Origin: Pseudoroseicyclus aestuarii
GTDB lineage: Bacteria > Pseudomonadota > Alphaproteobacteria > Rhodobacterales > Rhodobacteraceae
Reading direction: 5' to 3'
Length of the DNA stretch: 57,259 nucleotides
Assembly (NCBI RefSeq): GCF_003217255.1
Contig: NZ_QJTE01000009.1
Location: 1-57,259 of the forward strand
Below, one piece after another: positions 18,574 to 26,528 of this stretch (position 1 is its first letter; the number at the start of each line of letters is the position of its first letter). The notes under the pieces were generated by a model. That model did no database searches. It was not told where the DNA came from and saw nothing but the letters and a program-made list of their open reading frames with translations. Position numbers and translations under genes: made by a program.

Positions 18574-18728
18574 ACCGCCAAACTACTCTGCGAGATGGCC
18601 CGCCGCGAGATCGGCACCACGTCTCGCGCTTGAGGATGATGTCTGAAATGATCCAGCCGACTTCGCCGAGCGAGTGGACGTGTCGAGCCCCGCGCCGTGC
18701 CCAGCGCCGCTTTCCGGTCACGGCTGGA
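18574..18728. other. Spacer after the uptake operon, no gene seen
   Basis: These 155 bases separate the phosphatase gene from the AraC pseudogene. No coding frame, repeat or convincing terminator was recognised. Confidence 0.4.
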
Positions 18729-19164
18729 TGAACGTTCCGTCGCAGGTCAACGGCCTGCTGCGTGAACTGCATTAATGGCTTCTCATAGGGGGCCACGCTC
18801 CCGCCATCGCTGCGCTCGGGGTGCAGTACAGCCACGCGGGGCGGATTGCGTGTGCGGTCGATATCCTGCGGCTGGAGTACGCACAGCATATTAGGGTCGA
18901 TGATTTTGCGGGGAAGCGGCTGCAATGAGTGAGCCCGCGTTCCGCAGGCACTTCCACGCCATCACAACCTTGTCGCCGCTCCAGTTCCAGAAACAGCTGC
19001 GCTTGATCGAAGCAAGGCGGCTCATGCGGGCAGAGAGCACGAAGATCGCGCAGGCAGCCCAGATTGTCGGCTACGCTAGCGTGGCCCAGTTCACTCGGGA
19101 GTATGGCCGCCTAATCCTTGCTCCTCCAGGGAAGAACATACGCGACGCAAATGTTGCCGCCTAA
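18729..19164 (+). pseudogene. AraC-family regulator, broken C-terminal part
   Basis: The translated stretch contains VNGLLRELH, then an in-frame TAA (18773-18775), then WLLIGGHAP, RIACAVDILRLEYAQHIRVDDFA, and, after a one-base shift near 18910, EAAAMSEPAFRRHFHAI, SPLQFQKQLRLIEARRLM and VGYASVAQFTREY. That is the end of the AraC N-terminal domain followed by both HTH motifs. The N-terminal cupin part is missing. With a stop, a frameshift and a 5' truncation it is a pseudogene; the 79-residue frame from 18925 is its surviving tail. Confidence 0.75.
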
Positions 19165-19202
19165 GTGCTCGACCAGCATAGCTGCGTAGCGACCCGCTTA
19201 CA

Positions 19203-20390
19203 TCATGCGAACTGTAGTGCTCTTGTCGATTTCTCGCCGGTCACGAACTGCGACCATGCCTCCATCACAGGCTTGCGCCGTTCCAAAAGGTCCGACCGCG
19301 CGTAGGCTCTCTCGACCGCGTGGCCAACCTTGTGCCCGAGCACCGTCTCCGCAACCTCCCATGAGATGTCATGATCCTGGGCCCATGTGCGGAAGCTAGA
19401 GCGAAAGCCATGTGGTCGGCCGGGCTCCGCTAGCTTGTTCAGCCGCAATTCCAAAGCGCGTGAGCCAATAGGCCGACCTCTCTGACCGGGAAAGAGCAGA
19501 TCTCCACCGAAGCGATTTGCTTCCTCAAGGATAAGATCGGCGGCCGCAGTGAGGGGCACGCGGAATGGCTCAACTTTGCCCTCGCGTCCTTTGATCCGAT
19601 CCGCGGGGACGGTCCATACACCATCTTTGATCTCGGTAGCGCGCGCTCCAGCGCATCCGTCGAGCCGTACCAATGTCAACAGCATCCACCGGAGGCAGAG
19701 ATCGCTTGAATTGCCCGTATCTAGTTTGGCGTAGAGCGCCGGTATCTCCTGCCATGGTGTCGAGGGCATTGGTGTCGGCTTGTAGATGACCTCGCCGAGC
19801 ATGTGCTTTGCGGCCTCAACCGCGAAGGGTTCATAAGGAAATCCCATCAGCTTCATCTGACGGAACACGATCCGCGTCCGTCGCCACGCCTTGATCGCCA
19901 CCGCATGTTTGGTGCGCCAGATTGGCTTCAACGCTCGATAGATGTCGTGCTGATCGATCTGCGATCCTGGCTTGCGTCCGAACACCGGCAGCATGTGGGT
20001 TTCGAGTGGGCTGCGCCACCGGCCGCGCTGACCGTCGCCGCGCAAGGTATGTCGCAGAGACTCAAACACCAGGTCGACGGCTTCAGAGAACACCGGATCG
20101 GTGCGGTCGCGCTGGATCCGTTCGGCTTCTCTCTGCGCGTCTCGTGCAGTGATCGGGTCCAGCCCCGCGGCTAGCCCGGAAGCCCAGCGATCCCGCGTCT
20201 TACGGGCATCGGCCAGTGTTGTGGCCGGCCACATGCCCAAGCCCATCTCTCGGCGCTTCCCGAGGTGCGAGTACCTGAAAACCCATTTGCCAGTGTCGCC
20301 CTTTTTGACGAGTGTCAGGCCGCCCCCGTCGAAGAGCTTCCCATCCGGCGCATTCTTCAACCTGATCGCAGTTAGCTTCTTGTCGGCCAC
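19203..20390 (-). CDS. P4-type tyrosine integrase of the island
   Basis: The protein has 395 residues from GTG 20390, behind GGGGGA; no ATG lies upstream in frame before a stop. The N-terminal part is the arm-binding DUF4102-like domain (LTAIRLKNAPDGKLFDGGGL). A core-binding SAM-like region covers about 95-200 and the catalytic domain about 210-395. The catalytic set is complete: R250 (GARATEI), H327 and R330 (HGFR), H353 (LGH) and Y363 (AYARS). It would catalyse integration and excision at the adjacent tRNA-Thr 3' end. The sequence looks intact, so the island may still be mobile if the other attachment site survives. Confidence 0.92.
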   Translation of the reverse strand: MADKKLTAIRLKNAPDGKLFDGGGLTLVKKGDTGKWVFRYSHLGKRREMGLGMWPATTLADARKTRDRWASGLAAGLDPITARDAQREAERIQRDRTDPVFSEAVDLVFESLRHTLRGDGQRGRWRSPLETHMLPVFGRKPGSQIDQHDIYRALKPIWRTKHAVAIKAWRRTRIVFRQMKLMGFPYEPFAVEAAKHMLGEVIYKPTPMPSTPWQEIPALYAKLDTGNSSDLCLRWMLLTLVRLDGCAGARATEIKDGVWTVPADRIKGREGKVEPFRVPLTAAADLILEEANRFGGDLLFPGQRGRPIGSRALELRLNKLAEPGRPHGFRSSFRTWAQDHDISWEVAETVLGHKVGHAVERAYARSDLLERRKPVMEAWSQFVTGEKSTRALQFA

Positions 20391-20394
20391 TCCA

Positions 20395-20436
20395 GTCCCC
20401 CAGCTAGTCCCCCAACTAGGCCGCGCTGTCCCCCAA
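20395..20436. repeat. Three GTCCCCCA repeats upstream of the integrase
   Basis: GTCCCCCA occurs at 20395-20402, 20407-20414 and 20428-20435, at 12- and 21-base intervals, between the integrase start and the tRNA-Thr gene. Clustered short direct repeats at this spot are typical arm-type integrase or excisionase binding sites. The first copy also overlaps the probable ribosome site of the integrase. Confidence 0.55.
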
Positions 20437-20528
20437 CCTGTTGCGACAGGAGGAGACGGCGAACAGCCCTAACCCTAAGCAATATAGGGGAAAGACGCTT
20501 CTTGGTGCAACTGTATGAGATGGGTCTG

Positions 20529-20604
20529 TGGTGCCCCCAGAGAGACTCGAACTCCCGACCCTCTGATTACAAATCAGATGCTCTACCAGCTGAGCTATAG
20601 GGGC
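20529..20604 (-). tRNA. tRNA-Thr(TGT)
   Basis: Cloverleaf read on the minus strand: acceptor GCCCCTA pairs with TGGGGGC, and the D-arm is GCTCAGCTGGTAGAGC. The anticodon stem TCTGA/TCAGA has loop TTTGTAA, so the anticodon is TGT. The T-arm is GGGAG-TTCGAGT-CTCTC, the discriminator is A, and CCA is encoded. The gene is intact. Its 3' end faces the integrase and marks the right edge of the island. Confidence 0.97.
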
Positions 20605-20740
20605 ACTGGCCGCGAATTACCTGTCCGCCGGAGGCTGGACAAGTGAAAATGCCGCAGCCTGACGGGCAGGGCCCTTGCGCGGGCTTTCAATCCGCGGCGG
20701 ATCCTCTAGCCTTGGCCCCGTCCTGAAGGAGAGTGCCCCG

Positions 20741-20920
20741 ATGACCGGTTTCCGCCTCTGGCTCGGCCTAGCCGGGCTGCTGATCCTCGCGGGGGTGGCG
20801 CTGCCCTATGCGGTGCTGCCGGGGCGCGGCGGCGCCTGGGACGTGGTGCTGGTCTGGTCCGCCTTCGGCGTGCTGGTGATCGCGCTGATCGCCACGGCCG
20901 TCCTGCGGTGGAGGGGCTGA
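20741..20920 (+). CDS. Small two-helix membrane protein upstream of the symporter
   Basis: The protein has 59 residues from ATG 20741, preceded by AAGGAG. It consists almost entirely of two hydrophobic segments (about 5-27 and 33-55) joined by a short GRGGAWD loop, with an RWRG end. Its stop overlaps the symporter ATG by one base, so the two are co-translated. Small membrane partners are known before some sodium:solute symporters (for example DUF485/DUF997-type proteins). I recognise the arrangement but not the exact family. It is possibly an accessory or stabilising subunit. Confidence 0.65.
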   Translation: MTGFRLWLGLAGLLILAGVALPYAVLPGRGGAWDVVLVWSAFGVLVIALIATAVLRWRG

Positions 20921-22389
20921 TGCCGGCCTTCTGGATCTGGATCGCCGTCGCGGGCTTCGCGCTCATGGGCCTCGGCATCGCGCTGGCCGCGGCACGAGGC
21001 AATACCGGCACGGCTGCCGACTACTACCTGGCCGGGCGGCGCATCGGCGGGGTGGTGGCGGGGCTCTCCTATGCCGCGACGACCTATTCCGCCTTCATGC
21101 TCGTCGTGCTGACCGGGCTGACCTATTCGGGCGGGATCGGCGCGCTGGGGTTCGAGCTGGTCTATTTCTCGGGGCTGACGCTGCTGGTGGTCTTCGGACC
21201 GCGCATCTGGCTCGTCGGGCGCAAATGGGGCTTCGTCACCCCGGCAGAGATGCTGGGCGCGCGCTACGGCAGCGCCTGGACGGCGCGGCTGACGGCCCTC
21301 GTGAGTCTGGTCTTCCTCATGCCCTACGGCACCACGCAGCTTGCGGGGGTGGGGCTGCTGATCTCGGGCGTGACGGGGGGCGAGATATCGCTGGGCCTCG
21401 CCATCGGAATCGGCGCGGCCCTCGCGATGCTCTGGACGCTGGTCGCGGGGCTGCGCTCGGTCGCCTGGACCGACGCGGTGCAGGCCTGCGTGATGCTGGT
21501 CTCGGGGCTGCTGGCGATCGTCTTCGTCACCCGCGCGATCGGCGGGCCGGGCGCCTTTGCGCGGGAACTCGTGGCGCAGCGGGCTGACTGGCTCGCGGTG
21601 CCGGGGCCGGGGCTCTGGAGCTTCGGCACCTTCGTCGCGCTTTCACTGCCCTGGTTCTTCTTTCCGCTCTCGAACCCGCAGGTCAGCCAGAGGCTCTTCG
21701 TGCTGCGCGACATCTTCGCGCTGAGGCGGATGATCCTCTGGGTGCTGGGCTTCGGCCTGATCTTCACGCTGGTCGCGGTGACCTGGGGCTTCGCCGCGCT
21801 GATCCTGACGCCCGAGCTTGAGCTTGCGGCCAATGCCACCCCGGCGCTGCTGGCCTCGGGCGCGGTGCCGCTGCCGGTGGCGCTGCTGCTGGTGGTGGGC
21901 ATCCTCTCGGCGGCGATCTCGACGCTGGATTCCATCGCGCTGACGCTGGGCTCGATGGTGGCGCGCGATCTGGCCGGGCAGCGCGAGGGGCAGGACGCGC
22001 GGCAGCTGCTGCTGGGGCGGATCACCGTGGTGCTGGTGATCCTCTTCGCGGCCTTCTTCGCGCTGCGGCAGGCGCAGATCGTCAGCCAGCTTGCCGCGCT
22101 GTCGGCGGCAGGGCTTTGCGTCACGGTGCCGGCCATCGTCGGCGCCTTCTTCTGGTGGCGCGGCACGGCGGCGGGGGCCATCGCCTCGCTCCTCGGGGGC
22201 GCGGCGCTCGCGCTCTGGCTGGCGCTGGGGCAGGGGGTCAGCGTTTTCGACCCGGCGCTGGCGCTGAGCGTGCTGGGCCTCTCGACGGTGCTTTTCGTCA
22301 TCGTCAGCCTCGTGACCCGCCCGCGGCGCGAAGCGCTGGACTTCGAGGCGCACCTGCGGCCCGACCTCTACCGCCACAGGATCTGGTAG
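20920..22389 (+). CDS. Sodium:solute symporter (SSS family)
   Basis: The protein has 489 residues from ATG 20920, which follows GGAGGGG and overlaps the preceding stop. Twelve to thirteen hydrophobic segments span the protein. SSS features include YYLAGRRIGG near 33-42, ATTYSAFML, and PAEMLGARYGS in the cytoplasmic loop. The helix with SAAISTLDSIALTLGSMVARD carries the Ser/Thr residues of the second sodium site. It is an inner-membrane sodium-coupled uptake carrier. The substrate (carboxylate, amino acid, vitamin or sugar) is not predictable from the sequence, and neighbours give no hint. Confidence 0.9.
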   Translation: MPAFWIWIAVAGFALMGLGIALAAARGNTGTAADYYLAGRRIGGVVAGLSYAATTYSAFMLVVLTGLTYSGGIGALGFELVYFSGLTLLVVFGPRIWLVGRKWGFVTPAEMLGARYGSAWTARLTALVSLVFLMPYGTTQLAGVGLLISGVTGGEISLGLAIGIGAALAMLWTLVAGLRSVAWTDAVQACVMLVSGLLAIVFVTRAIGGPGAFARELVAQRADWLAVPGPGLWSFGTFVALSLPWFFFPLSNPQVSQRLFVLRDIFALRRMILWVLGFGLIFTLVAVTWGFAALILTPELELAANATPALLASGAVPLPVALLLVVGILSAAISTLDSIALTLGSMVARDLAGQREGQDARQLLLGRITVVLVILFAAFFALRQAQIVSQLAALSAAGLCVTVPAIVGAFFWWRGTAAGAIASLLGGAALALWLALGQGVSVFDPALALSVLGLSTVLFVIVSLVTRPRREALDFEAHLRPDLYRHRIW

Positions 22390-22394
22390 CGCCC

Positions 22395-23660
22395 TCAGGC
22401 GCCGCCTGCCTCCAGCATCGCCGCCCCGGCGGCCCGGCCGGACAGCACCGCCGCCTCGAGTGTCGAGGGCAGCGGCCCGCGCACGTGGTCCCCCGCGTGC
22501 AGCAGGTTCGCGAGGGGGGAGCGCATCGGCAGCCGCGCGGCATCGTCCTCGGGCGCGGTATGAAAGGTCGCGGCCCGCTCGCGCAGCAGCCGCGCCGCGA
22601 TGTAACCGGCCTCTAGCCGGCCAAGGGTCCGGGCGACGTCCTGCCATAGCCGCGCCAGCGCCGCCTCGCGCGTCATCCCCGCCACCGGCGTCGCCTCTTC
22701 CGCCGAGACGGTGACGGAGAGCACATCGCCCCGCCGGAAGATCCACTGCGCCGCGCCGCCGATCACTCCGGTCACCGGGGCGGCGAGCGCCGCGAGGTCG
22801 GGGGCGACGCGGAAATGCGCGTTCAGGATGCTCAGCCCCGGCGCCGGGACGGCGGCGAGGCCCAGCAGCGCGGCGGCGACCTGCGGCGGGGCGGCGAGGA
22901 TCACGCCGTCACGCGGGCCCAGCGGCACAGGCTCTTCGCGGGCGAAGCACAGGCGCGCTGCCCGTCCCCCCTCCGCCTCGATCCCCGTGACGGCGGCGCG
23001 GTAGCGGACTGTCACGCCGCGCTCCTGCAGCAGGGCCACCGCCGGCTCGATCAGCGCGTGTCCCAAACCTTCGGGCGCCGTCACGGGCCGGCAGGCGGCG
23101 CCGCCCCGCGCCAGGCTGCGGGAGAGGACCGCGCGCAGGAGCGCGGCCGAGGCGACCTCGGGCGGGGCGTTCAGCACGGCAAGGGTCAGCGGCTCCCACA
23201 GGTCGCGCCAGGCGCCGCCGCGGCGAGGGATCGCCTGCGCCACGCTGCGGGTCCTCGGCGCGGCCCAGAGCCGCGCGGCATCAAGGGCGATGCGGGGTAG
23301 CCCCTCGCGCAGGCCGGTGCCGCGCGTCAGGTCCCGCAGGCCTGAGGGGACGCGCAGCACCCAGCGTTCGCCACTCTCGAGATCGGCAAAGGGCAGGGCC
23401 GCCTCGGGCGCGATCTCCAGCCGGTCCGCGGCGCCTATGCGTGCGGCATGGTCCAGAACCGCCCCGTTGCCGGAAAGGATCAGGTGGTTGCCGTTGTCGA
23501 TGACGCGGCCGAGGCGCGTGTCCTCGAAGCTCCAGCAGCGGCCGCCGGGGCGGTCCGTCCGCTCCCAGACGGTGACCTGAAGCCCCGGCTGCTCGCTCAG
23601 CTCGAGCGCGGCGGCGAGGCCGGCGAGGCCCGCGCCGATGACATGGATCTGCCGGGTCAT
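22395..23660 (-). CDS. hpnE: Squalene-forming FAD-dependent desaturase HpnE
   Basis: The protein has 421 residues from ATG 23660, which overlaps the hpnD stop (ATGA). The N-terminus is a Rossmann FAD site (VIGAGLAGLAAALELSE), followed by an amine-oxidase-type fold related to phytoene desaturases. HpnE reduces hydroxysqualene to squalene in the HpnCDE route, and its placement after hpnD and hpnC supports this role over a carotenoid desaturase. An FAD/NADPH-dependent, membrane-associated cytosolic enzyme is expected. No squalene-hopene cyclase is in the window, so squalene may feed a cyclase encoded elsewhere or be an end product. Confidence 0.85.
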   Translation of the reverse strand: MTRQIHVIGAGLAGLAAALELSEQPGLQVTVWERTDRPGGRCWSFEDTRLGRVIDNGNHLILSGNGAVLDHAARIGAADRLEIAPEAALPFADLESGERWVLRVPSGLRDLTRGTGLREGLPRIALDAARLWAAPRTRSVAQAIPRRGGAWRDLWEPLTLAVLNAPPEVASAALLRAVLSRSLARGGAACRPVTAPEGLGHALIEPAVALLQERGVTVRYRAAVTGIEAEGGRAARLCFAREEPVPLGPRDGVILAAPPQVAAALLGLAAVPAPGLSILNAHFRVAPDLAALAAPVTGVIGGAAQWIFRRGDVLSVTVSAEEATPVAGMTREAALARLWQDVARTLGRLEAGYIAARLLRERAATFHTAPEDDAARLPMRSPLANLLHAGDHVRGPLPSTLEAAVLSGRAAGAAMLEAGGA

Positions 23661-24517
23661 CCCCGCCGGCCGGCCAGTGCCGCGCAGCGCGCCCCGTCCA
23701 GCATCTTGCGCCAGCCGGGCCGGGCGGCAGGCGGGCGCGACCAATCCGCTTCCATCCGCCGCAGGAGATGCTCATAGGGGCCCATCATCAGCAGCGCGGG
23801 CGCGAGGCGCAGTCTGTCGTGGGCGGGCACCTCCCGCGCCGCGGCGCGGTAGGCGGCGCGTGCCAGCGCCCCGACTTCGGCCCGCACGGCGGGCAGCGCG
23901 GGCGAGGTGGCGGCGGCGCGGGGCTCGGGTGGCACGCCGGCGGCCTCGAGCGCCTCGCGCGGCAGATAGAGGCGGCCGAGGGCGGCGTCCTCCTCGACGT
24001 CGCGCAGGATATTGGTCAGCTGCATCGCCTCGCCCAGCTGCAGCGCGAAGCGGTACGAGGCATCGCCGCGCCAGCAGCCGAAGGCATGCATCGACAGGAT
24101 GCCCACGGCCCCGGCGACGCGGCGGGCATAGGCGCGCAGGCCCGCCAGATTGGGGGCCACGACAGGGTGCAGGTCCATGCGCATCCCCTCCAGCACCAGC
24201 CGCAGCTCCGCGACCGGCAGGCCGAAGCGGGCGGCGCCCTGCGCCAGCGCCCGGCCTACGGGTGTGCAGGGGGCGCCACCTTCGACAAGATCGAGCTCGC
24301 GGTCCCAGAAATCGAGGTCGCGGGCCTTTTGCGCCGGCGCTCCGGGCCCATCGACGATGTCGTCGACAAGCCGGCAATAGGCGTAGACCGCCCAGATCGC
24401 CGCCCGCCGCTGGCGCGGCAGCACGCGCATCCCGGCGGCGAAGCTCGATCCGGCACCGCGCACGATCTCCTCGGGCTCGCGCAGAAAGGCCGGATCGATG
24501 CCCCGCGCCTCCGTCAC
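23657..24517 (-). CDS. hpnD: Presqualene diphosphate synthase HpnD
   Basis: The protein has 286 residues from GTG 24517. It belongs to the squalene/phytoene synthase family. The first Asp-rich motif is YCRLVDDIVDG near 48-58 and the second is NILRDVEEDAALGRLYLP near 168-185. HpnD condenses two farnesyl diphosphates to presqualene diphosphate. It is assigned to HpnD rather than CrtB by its position between hpnC and hpnE and by NILRDVEEDA, typical of HpnD. It overlaps both neighbours by four bases, so hpnC-hpnD-hpnE is one operon reading leftwards. Confidence 0.85.
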   Translation of the reverse strand: MTEARGIDPAFLREPEEIVRGAGSSFAAGMRVLPRQRRAAIWAVYAYCRLVDDIVDGPGAPAQKARDLDFWDRELDLVEGGAPCTPVGRALAQGAARFGLPVAELRLVLEGMRMDLHPVVAPNLAGLRAYARRVAGAVGILSMHAFGCWRGDASYRFALQLGEAMQLTNILRDVEEDAALGRLYLPREALEAAGVPPEPRAAATSPALPAVRAEVGALARAAYRAAAREVPAHDRLRLAPALLMMGPYEHLLRRMEADWSRPPAARPGWRKMLDGARCAALAGRRG

Positions 24518-25404
24518 CGCCCGGCCTCCGCGCGCAGCCTGCCCGAGGCAGCCCGCCGCGGCGCGAGGGCCGAGGCCGCGCCGAGCACCGCCGACCGCGC
24601 CATCGCGGTGCTCGAGGGGGCGACGCGGCCCGCGAGGGGATCGTGCCGGGCGAGCTGCGCGTGAAGGTGGCGGGCCAGGTGAAGGATGCTGCGCACCTCG
24701 CCCCGCAGGCGGCGTGCGCGCAGAAGGCCGGGCAAGGCCTCCGCCCGCGCCAGAAGGACGGCGGTCTGCTGCAGCGCCCGGTCCACGGCCTGCCGCAGGC
24801 CCGGCGTCAGCGCGGCGCCGCGCAGCGCCTCGGGCGTCTCACCGGCCGCGGCGATCCAGTCCAGCGGCAGGTAGACGCGGCCCAGCCGCGTGTAATCCTG
24901 CCGCAGGTCCTGAAGATGGTTCAGCACCTGCAGCGCGCTGCACAGCGCATCGGCGGCGTCGTGGCTTTCCGCGCCCTCGTCGTGCAGGTCGAGGATGAAG
25001 CGCCCGACGGGCACGGCCGAATGCCGGCAGTAGCCCATCAGCGCGTCCCAATCGGCGCAGGCGGCGCCCGTGGCATCGGCGCGAAAGGCCACCAGCAGCG
25101 CGCGCGGATGGGCCAGCAGCGCCTCGCGCCCGGCCTCCCGCGTCAGGCGGCGCAGGGAGAGCGCCTCGGGCGCGCCGCCGGGGGTGCCGTCCAGTCCGGC
25201 CTCGACGCGGTCCAGCGCGGCAAGGCGCTGCTCGGGGCTGGCGGCGGGATTGTCGGCGGCATCGTCGGCGCCGCGGGCGACGGCGTAGAAGGCCTGCATC
25301 AGGGGGCGCAGATCGCGGCGGATCAGCAGCGAGGCAACGGGGAAGTTCTCGCCCCGGCTCATGCCCGGCCTCGGGGCGGGCGCGTCCCGGCGGGCTGGCG
25401 GCAT
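24514..25404 (-). CDS. hpnC: Hydroxysqualene synthase HpnC
   Basis: The protein has 296 residues from ATG 25404; an internal ATG at 25362 (MSRGENFPVAS) with GAGG before it is an equally reasonable start. GENFPVASLL followed by FYAVARGADDAADNP is the characteristic HpnC opening with the first Asp-rich motif. LQDLRQDYTRLGRVYLPLD is the second. HpnC converts presqualene diphosphate to hydroxysqualene. It is the first gene of the squalene operon; the upstream spacer (25405-25538) should hold the promoter. Confidence 0.85.
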   Translation of the reverse strand: MPPARRDAPAPRPGMSRGENFPVASLLIRRDLRPLMQAFYAVARGADDAADNPAASPEQRLAALDRVEAGLDGTPGGAPEALSLRRLTREAGREALLAHPRALLVAFRADATGAACADWDALMGYCRHSAVPVGRFILDLHDEGAESHDAADALCSALQVLNHLQDLRQDYTRLGRVYLPLDWIAAAGETPEALRGAALTPGLRQAVDRALQQTAVLLARAEALPGLLRARRLRGEVRSILHLARHLHAQLARHDPLAGRVAPSSTAMARSAVLGAASALAPRRAASGRLRAEAGR

Positions 25405-25538
25405 GGCATCGCAATCCTCATTCGTCCTGCCCAGCCTTGGCCGGACCCCTCTCGCGCGCGGTCATGGTAGATAAACGCGGCGCGGGTGCAATCGGATTGG
25501 TCGCTGCCTAAGGGGCAAAGCCGCAGGGTGGCGGGCCC

Positions 25539-26345
25539 TCAGCCTTCGAGGATGCGCGCCATCTCGCGGTCGAAACTGGCCCAGCTCATGGTGGCGGAAT
25601 TGCCGGCATAGCCGTCGTAATGCGACCGCCCCGAGGAATTGGGCAGCCCGGCCCAGATCTTGGCGAGGTTGTTCATCAGCCCGTGCCGCGAGAGGGTCCC
25701 GGCGCGGAAGCGGGCCAGCCCGGCCTCGTGCAGCAGGATATCCGCCAGCCGGTCCTGCAGCTGCGGCGAGAAGCGGTCGCCGCCCTGCGCGCCGGCCATC
25801 TCGACCAGCCGCCGCAGGGTGGCCGGAATGAACTGGTAGCGACCGATGGCATGGGGCTGGCCCGGCGTCGCCTCGATCCAGGCGTAGATTTCGGCCAGCG
25901 TCATCTGCGTGGGCGGGCGGCCGGGCTTGCGCCGGGCGCCGTATTGCACGGCGTCATAGCCTTCGGGCCCGGCCTCGGCCTGGGCGATGAGGTGGCGGAT
26001 CATCGTGGCTTCGGGATCGTCGCCCAGCGGTCCGCCATGGTACGCACTCCTGCCGCCCGCATCCGGCGCCGCGAAAAGCCCGCCCGCGGCGCGTCCGATG
26101 AAAAGGCTTTGCGCCGCGGCGCGCGCAGCCTCGGCCGCGGCGGTGTCCGGGCGCTGCGCCCTTGCGCGGATCAGCGGCTGCGGCGCCGCGGCGCCGGCAG
26201 AGACCGCGATCAGCGGCTGCCGCGCCGGGGCGAGGCCCCCGTTGCCGAGAAGCGAGTAGCCCTGCGCCCCCGCGCCCCCGGCCAGCGGCAGCAGGAGCAT
26301 CGCGGCGAGCATCGGCACGAGGGCAGGCAGGGGGGGGCGGCGCAT
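25539..26345 (-). CDS. Secreted lambda-lysozyme-like muramidase
   Basis: The protein has 268 residues from ATG 26345, directly behind AGGAGG; the longer frame starting 24 bases upstream lacks such a site. The signal peptide runs MRRPPLPALV to about GGAGA. An Ala-rich linker follows to about 100. The C-terminal 150 residues look like the lysozyme fold of lambda endolysin/GH104: IRHLIAQAEAG with the probable catalytic Glu, TLAEIYAWIEATPG, HAIGRYQFIPATL, and NNLAKIWAGLP near the end. It probably cleaves periplasmic peptidoglycan. It could be a phage-derived enzyme domesticated for wall remodelling. It is monocistronic and divergent from the aldehyde dehydrogenase gene. Confidence 0.7.
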   Translation of the reverse strand: MRRPPLPALVPMLAAMLLLPLAGGAGAQGYSLLGNGGLAPARQPLIAVSAGAAAPQPLIRARAQRPDTAAAEAARAAAQSLFIGRAAGGLFAAPDAGGRSAYHGGPLGDDPEATMIRHLIAQAEAGPEGYDAVQYGARRKPGRPPTQMTLAEIYAWIEATPGQPHAIGRYQFIPATLRRLVEMAGAQGGDRFSPQLQDRLADILLHEAGLARFRAGTLSRHGLMNNLAKIWAGLPNSSGRSHYDGYAGNSATMSWASFDREMARILEG

Positions 26346-26437
26346 CGGCGCCTCCTGATCCGGGAACATCGGCGGCAGGCTTAGGGCAGGCGGGTTGAGG
26401 AAGCGTTGCTGCCCGCCCGCTCACGCCCGCGTTAACC

Positions 26438-26449
26438 ATTGTGCACAAT
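26438..26449. promoter_or_regulatory. Palindrome ATTGTGCACAAT upstream of the aldehyde dehydrogenase
   Basis: This perfect 12-base palindrome lies in the divergent spacer between the muramidase and aldehyde dehydrogenase genes, about 80 bases before the latter. Short palindromes with a TGTGCACA core resemble GntR-type operators. The cognate regulator is not in the immediate neighbourhood. Confidence 0.4.
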
Positions 26450-26528
26450 CTTATGATACACATGGAAACATCCGGCCCGGTTTGCGTTCGGCAAGTGAAA
26501 AACACTGAAGGCAGATCGGAAGACCTCC

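Noticed and set aside
23638-25470. 610-residue plus-strand frame opposite hpnE-hpnD-hpnC
   Set aside because: It is Arg/Pro/Ala-rich and lies antisense to three recognisable overlapping genes.
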